Positions 58,960 to 64,000 of a stretch of DNA of 64,000 nt are shown here, piece by piece. The first letter of the stretch is position 1; each line of letters starts with the position of its first letter. Where the stretch lies: NCBI GenBank assembly GCA_024138025.1, contig JAMXBD010000204.1, forward strand, positions 186,001-250,000. Direction: 5' to 3'. The position numbers and the translations under genes were made by a program. A model generated the notes under the pieces. It was not told the DNA's origin. It worked only from the letters and a program-made list of their open reading frames with translations, and made no database searches. The DNA comes from Combretum micranthum. Taxonomy: Eukaryota; Streptophyta; Magnoliopsida; Myrtales; Combretaceae.

Positions 58960-59690
58960 AAAATAAAGCCTTGATGACCTATATGCCTAATACCTTCATT
59001 ATTTTAATAAATTTCTTCATTTAGGAGTTGGAAAATAGATGTTTAAGTAGGGGTCTTGCCTAATTACGAATTTTACAAAAATTATAGGGAATGAAAATAG
59101 TGTTTGATATATGTTTGAAACCTTTTTTTGTTTTAGAAATATACTTTGATAAAATCCATTTATCTTGTCAAATTAAGTCCTTACTACATCTATTCCATAA
59201 GGTTTCTATTTTTCCATTAAAATCCTCATTTTAGAATTTGAAAATAGGTGTTTAAGTGGGGGTCATTTTTAAATCCGAATTTTATGATTTGTGTTTGAGA
59301 TTGTTTCTTGGGCAAAACTCATTTGATCTTTCAAAAATTAAGTCCTAATTAAACCTACTCCTTAAAGCTTCTATTTCTTTAATAAAATTCTTGTTTTGGG
59401 GTTGAAAAATAGGTGTCTACTTATCAACTCTTCCAAATTACGAATTTAAGTTCTTGTTGGAGTTGAAACAAGTTCTAGCTTAACTTTTGTAACCTTTTCT
59501 TATTTTGAAAATATCTCTTAGTAAAACTAGGTTTAATTTATCAAAATCATTCCTTTATGATACCTATTCCATAGGCCCTTCATATTTTATGTAAAATCTT
59601 TACTTTGGAGCTGGAAAATAGGTTTTCAAAATGGATGTCTTTCAAGATCCGAATTTAAAATTTTGTTTTTGATGGAACCAAAAATAGATC
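58960..59690. repeat. Degenerate tandem repeat, four copies of 160-210 bp
   Basis: The phrase GGAGTTGGAAAATAG occurs, with variation, at about 59023, 59234, 59397 and 59607. Around each copy are an AAGTCC...CCATAAGG type word before and a CCGAATTT/ACGAATTT word after. Confidence 0.75.
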
Positions 59691-60125
59691 TTGAGTTTTT
59701 GGCAACTTCCCCATTAGTACTATCATACTACAAGTCTTTTATGTACATAAGACAAGTATTTATGACACTTATACACTTAAAAACAAAATAGATCTATGAT
59801 GACTCTCATGTTATGGATACAAATGCAAGATGAACATTATGAAGATGAGGTTAGTAATAGGATATATACACAAAAATATCAATATGAACAATATATAGTA
59901 ATAATATAGCAAAATATAGTAAAACAACTTAAATGAAAGAATCCACAACATTGTGATGGCAAGAATATCATGCTCAAGTGTTTCCACTTCCCTTGCATAA
60001 AGCTCATGAGGATTTTTTATGGAATTACACATATATGATCTTGTCATTATATGTTTTATTTGTGGTAGGGTTTACATCCATTACCTATTTAGTGTTTGAA
60101 ATAAGAAAGCTTGAAGGAAAAATTT

Positions 60126-60148
60126 TGTGTGTGTGTGTGTGTGTGTGT
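60126..60148. repeat. (GT)n microsatellite
   Basis: Eleven to twelve GT units inside the 3.6-kb insertion. Confidence 0.92.
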
Positions 60149-60975
60149 TAGATGGAAGGGGGCTCTCGAAACAATAGGGAGGGAAAGAGGAGAGAAAATT
60201 TTTTAAAAGTTTGATTTTGTGAAGGAAGAAAGAAAGTGAAAAGGTAAAGGCATAAATGGGTTCATATAGGAAATTAGAGTAGGGTTTGTGTAGTTAAATA
60301 AAAGAAGAAAAATAAAACAATTTGAGAGAGGTACAAGGGGGAGGGGGCGCTGGACTTGGGGAGAGGGGGGAGAGAGAGAGATGTATGTTTGTTTTGTGTA
60401 AAAATTCAAATTTAAATAAGTAATTTAAGTAATAAATTGTATTGGAAAAGTAAACTGTAAGGAATATGAAGTAAGGTTGTAAGAATAGGTTGTAAGGATG
60501 TAAGAATATGGTATGGTTGGTTGTACTTGGTGAATAGTGTGATTAGAAATCAAAAAGTAGATTAGATAATTAAATTACCAGTAGTAATGAAAATACAATA
60601 AAAGGACTATAAGTATAATTTTTATAACCGAAAAATTCTTAAAATTATATTTTTGAATTCGTTATTAAATTTTGGTTCTAAAGAGTCCTACGGAATATTT
60701 TTCTATTTTTAAGTCCTAGGGAATTGTTTTCGAAAATAGATCCCGATCGGTTTGAAACGAATGAATTTCTTTGAAAGCTAATCTCTTTATGTTTTGATAT
60801 ATTATTTAGGACTATATTCTAAAGCTAACTCATTTTTATTGTTCCGAGGTTTCGTTCTTGGTATCGTCTAACTTAGGGTTCTTAGGTTCCATACAGTCCT
60901 AGGTATTCCTAGGTATTCTTTTAGGGTTTCAGTTTCCGGTTTTGATTTGCTAAGAAAATGGGGGCTTACAGAAGC

Positions 60976-61530
60976 TATCAAGATGGTTGTGTATATATTA
61001 AAACGAGTTCCATCCAAGGCTTTCCCAAAGACACCTTTTGAGTTATTTAAAGGTTGGAAATGGAGTTTAAGGCATATACACATTTGGAGATGCCCATCTA
61101 AAGTGACAATTTATAACCCACAAGAGAAGAAGCTAGACCCAAAGACAATTAGTGGGTATTTCATTGGATATGTCGAGAGGTTTAAAGGGTATGGATTCTA
61201 TTGTCCATCTCACAACATTAGGATTATGGAATCGAGAAATGCAAAATTTCTTAAGAATGATTTGATTAGTGGGAGTGGTCAATTTCAAGACATAGTTTAT
61301 GAAAAGGACCATTATGAAGCTCAATCCTCTAATTCAAGTGATAAATTGATTGACTTTCACACCCCTCAAGTTAGAATGGGTGTTAGATAACCAACTGCTA
61401 AAGTCCCACAAGCTAGTGATGTTGATCCAGTGGATTAAGTTGTAAATGAGGAACAACAAGAAATTATTGAGCAATTAGTTGAACAATAGGTTGAGCAACA
61501 AGTTCCTCGAGAGGATATGAAATAGTCTCA
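60976..61530 (+). pseudogene. Copia integrase C-terminal part and linker, second piece
   Basis: The frame continues from 57349: VYILKRVPSKAFPKTPFELF, then the HIHIWRCPSKV block, PQEKKLDPKTISGYFIGY and SRNAKFLKNDLISGS. It is open to the stop at 61388-61390. The Gln/Glu-rich linker that normally leads to the reverse transcriptase follows with further stops (EEQQEIIEQLVEQ, QVPRED). Recognisable Copia sequence is lost at about 61530, before the RT domain. Confidence 0.9.
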
Positions 61531-64000
61531 ATTATTCAATAATTAAAATTTCATGTGAATACAATATTAGTTCTAGATATTAAGTTTGAAGCAATTTTGA
61601 TTTATGAGTATGAATGTGTAGAAATATGTTTGATATATTATGTTTATTAATGTTAATTATTGATGTAAGTCATTATGTGTAATGAAATTAATGTTATTGT
61701 TTTATGTATATTAATGTGTGTATAGTGTAATTAATATTTGTGTCTTTTATGAATTAATATGTATGTGTTATATTTAAAATTATCAAAACAACTTTTGTTA
61801 TGCTTAAGAAATTGTTGACAGATTTTTACAAAGTTAAACCTATTTTTCAAGCCTAAAAATTTAACCTTAAGTCTTATATGCCTCAAAAGTCAAACTTAAG
61901 ATAATATTGAGTCACATATTTGATCAAATATTGCCTGTTTTGGCAGCCCTCATTTCCCATACGAATTTCCCTTTTTTTTCTTCCTTTCTCTTTTCCTTTT
62001 CTTCAAACTATAAGCCCTAAACCAAAGACCAATATTAAGCTTTTGGATTCAAAAATCTCTCCAAGATAAAGCCTCTATATGTAAGTTAAAGCTAGTATAA
62101 ACTCTTGTTTTATTTCCTTTCTTATAGTATATGTGTGAAACCTATGGTACGATTAGTTAACGTCTTTTGAATTGTATCGTTTTATGCATTGATATCTATG
62201 TTGGGTTGTGTTTTATTGAGATGTGAACTTGTTTATGTGTTATGGTAGTAGTAAGGGATGTTGGTGAGGAGTGAATTTGATTTGAGTAGTTGAAGTTGAA
62301 GTGAAGAGGAGCAGAGGATTTGATGTGAATGAAGTAGTTTAATATGTTGTTTTAATGTTCAAAGTTGCTAGAATTGATTAGTGTAGATAGAAGATAGTGT
62401 ATGAAGCTAAATATGAGTTTGGAGAAGGATTAAAGTGTTATATGTTATAAATTTGCAAAGTGCAAAACAACTTTTCGAATAGGTCTATTTTTGAAATTAC
62501 GCCGACATCTGGTACTTCAACACCGTCGGCGTAGAGGCGGTGTTGAATGTGATCAAAACTGATTTTTCTAAGGCCGCTTAAAACACCGCCGGCTTTTGTA
62601 AGGAAATTGGCCAGCGTTTATTTTTCAAATCGTACGCCGATCACTAAGGCTTCAACACCGCTGATGTAGAGGCAGTGTTGAATGTGAACAAAATCGAAAT
62701 TTTTAACGCCGGGCTTAACGCGGCCGGCGTATAATTCCAATGCTATAGGCCTTCAGTCCAATTTTGCTTGTGCAGAAAGGCTGCGTATCCCCTAAGTTTT
62801 ACAAATTCAAACTTCTTCAATTGTCATTCTTTACTTCATATATGATCTTCTAATGAATATATAAGCTAAATAAATATGTTTTATGTATGAATTAGATGTT
62901 AAAACTATATGTTAGGTTTATTGAATCTCCTTGCATAGTTAACCTCGGATTGTTATATATATATACGTTGTATTATTGATTTGTTTTGATATTCTTATTT
63001 CAGTTAAAGATTCTTCGGTTATCCCCTCTCCAAGTGAATATAGTAATACACTATTGGGTACAGGTACACAATAACTTGTTTGTTGTATGCTAGGACTAGG
63101 CATTCTTAAATTGATTTAATTCAATTCGGCTTAATGCTTTGATGAACTGGATGTCTATTACGCTGTTTAATCTGGTTCGAGGAGTAGCAAACCTATCATG
63201 ATGCAATGACATGTTAGTTAGGCGCTTAACCTAAGTCATGGTGCAATGACTTTACCATGATGTAATGGTACACTATGATGCAATAGCAATTAATTTTTGG
63301 TTAAGTGGGTAGCCGATGGGGAGAATAGTATCCGAGTAACGTTTGCTTAAACTTAGGGGGAAATACCATGGTTTAGTTCAAAGTTTATGGAAACTTGTGA
63401 ACTAGACTCATGTTGTGGACTGAGTTTAAGTAGAGTCGGGCAATGGCTTTTGAACCCTAAATGAAGCTATTTCTTAATGGAATAGATATAAAAGATATAA
63501 GTATTTGGACTGCTTATATGAATCCCCTGAGTAGCTGCTGTTACTCAAGACCCCTAAATTCCCAGAGCGTGATCTCGGGGTTTGAATACCCTCTTGTTGT
63601 TCTGTAAAAGAAAACTTAATAAGATAATGAAATGATCATTGATGCATTTCATTTGATTTAAGTTTGTTTGATAAATTGTTCTTGTGTTTGTCATTGCGTA
63701 CTGGCCTTTGGCTCACTTTTGCTACTTTGCAGGTAATGAAAATAAGTTATATGATGATCTAGGATACGGGTCAAATTTTGAGCGATTCATGGATGAATGG
63801 GACAAGTAGGACTCGATTACTCTTGGATTTTGGAGAAGCTTTTGTTTAAAGCAAAATTCTTTGTTTAGAAGGCTTGTTAGATAAGCCTAAGTGTCATAGA
63901 CCTTAAGCTCTCTTTAGATTATCCTTTATACTAAGAAAAACTTATTATTTTTGTAGTGTCTTGTATTGACACTAAACTCTGTACATTTGATGTATATATA
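61531..64000. other. Non-coding, LTR-like sequence to the window edge
   Basis: No gene or protein-family signal is seen. It replaces the expected Copia RT, so it is probably one more insertion. CT- and T-rich leaders at 61965-62008 and phrases such as TTTGCAGGTAATGAAAAT (63728) are in the style of long plant LTRs. A two-copy 135-bp repeat is at 62498-62735. Short repeated words (ATGATGCAATG, ATGGTGCAATGAC) occur at 63198-63285. The right end is outside the window. Confidence 0.45.
62498..62735. repeat. Two-copy 135-bp repeat with GC-rich hairpins
   Basis: TTCAACACCG at 62516 recurs at 62651. Each copy holds a hairpin: ACACCG and CGGTGT around CGGCGTAGAGG in the first, and ACACCGCTG...CAGTGT, weaker, in the second. 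Both copies start with ACGCCGA and are followed by another GCCGGC-type word. The GC content stands out from the AT-rich surroundings. Confidence 0.8.

Larger units (their letters stand above)
57350..60970 (-). mobile_element. 3.6-kb LTR-like insertion, probably a long solo LTR on the - strand
   Basis: Perfect GAAGC on both sides (57345-57349 and 60971-60975) and TG...CA ends, with near-palindromic tips TGTCATGCCCC and GGGGGCTTACA. On the - strand the start TGTAAGCCCCC resembles long chromovirus (Tekay-type) LTRs, which often start TGTAAG. No coding for gag or pol is seen in 3621 bp. Inside are a fourfold degenerate repeat at 58960-59690 and a GT microsatellite at 60126-60148. It is called a solo LTR because only one copy is present between the target sites; a non-autonomous element of another type is possible. 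Confidence 0.8.
41849..61530 (+). mobile_element. Copia (Ty1-like) retrotransposon split by nested insertions
   Basis: One + strand element can be followed in pieces: 5' LTR 41849-42293, primer site 42296-42308, leader, gag/protease/pre-integrase to 46352, integrase 56942-57349, then integrase continuing 60976-61390 and a tail to about 61530. Three insertions separate the pieces, each with a target-site duplication: 43322-44684, 46353-56936 and 57350-60970. Removing the last one with one TSD copy restores an uninterrupted integrase frame across the joint. The reverse transcriptase, RNase H and 3' LTR are not in the window. Many stops show that it is old. Confidence 0.9.

Noticed and set aside
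1..64000. CRISPR arrays, bacterial operons, ribosomal RNA or intact tRNA genes
   Set aside because: Nothing of this kind was seen by eye. The content is plant nuclear DNA, and the repeats found are transposon parts, segmental copies or microsatellites.

Overview
The window is nuclear DNA of a dicot plant. It holds two TIR-NB-LRR (TNL) resistance-gene copies, a family found in dicots and lost from grasses. The rest is AT-rich plant transposon sequence: a LINE, Copia and Athila-type LTR elements, and hAT-like DNA elements. The TNLs have an N-terminal membrane anchor and a TIR / NB-ARC / short LRR / long LRR exon layout like the flax L6/M class, which points to a rosid. I cannot name the species. 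I see no intact host gene: every long coding block is a retrotransposon or carries at least one break.

Layout. 1-5634: decayed LINE with ORF1-like, endonuclease, reverse transcriptase and zf-RVT regions and a short poly(A). 5635-8013: non-coding. 8014-22514: unit A of a large tandem duplication, carrying TNL-A (10855-15939) and about 6.5 kb of non-coding flank. 22513-24070: 5'-truncated Copia RT/RNase H fragment with a 3' LTR, joined exactly where unit A stops. 24071-27107: spacer. 27108-40003: unit B, carrying TNL-B (28888-31995), which has lost almost all of its LRR, and the matching flank. 40004-41848: non-coding. 41849 to about 61530: one Copia element taken apart by nested insertions. 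61531-64000: non-coding, LTR-like.

The duplication is a mosaic. Promoters and TIR/NB exons of the two TNLs differ by about 20% in a hand-counted window, while everything from the end of the NB-ARC exon onward is about 96-98% identical. This suggests recent conversion or unequal exchange with a breakpoint at the exon 2/intron 2 border. TNL-A has three frameshifts. TNL-B has two stops, one frameshift and a 1.96-kb deletion, yet its first exon still encodes a complete membrane-anchored TIR protein of 203 residues.

The Copia nest can be read from target-site duplications. A solo LTR (TSD GTTAT) sits in the leader. An Athila-like element without pol (TSD AGATC) sits before the integrase and itself carries a 612-bp hAT element (TSD CTTGGGAC) in its 3' LTR. 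A 3.6-kb LTR-like insertion (TSD GAAGC) splits the integrase.
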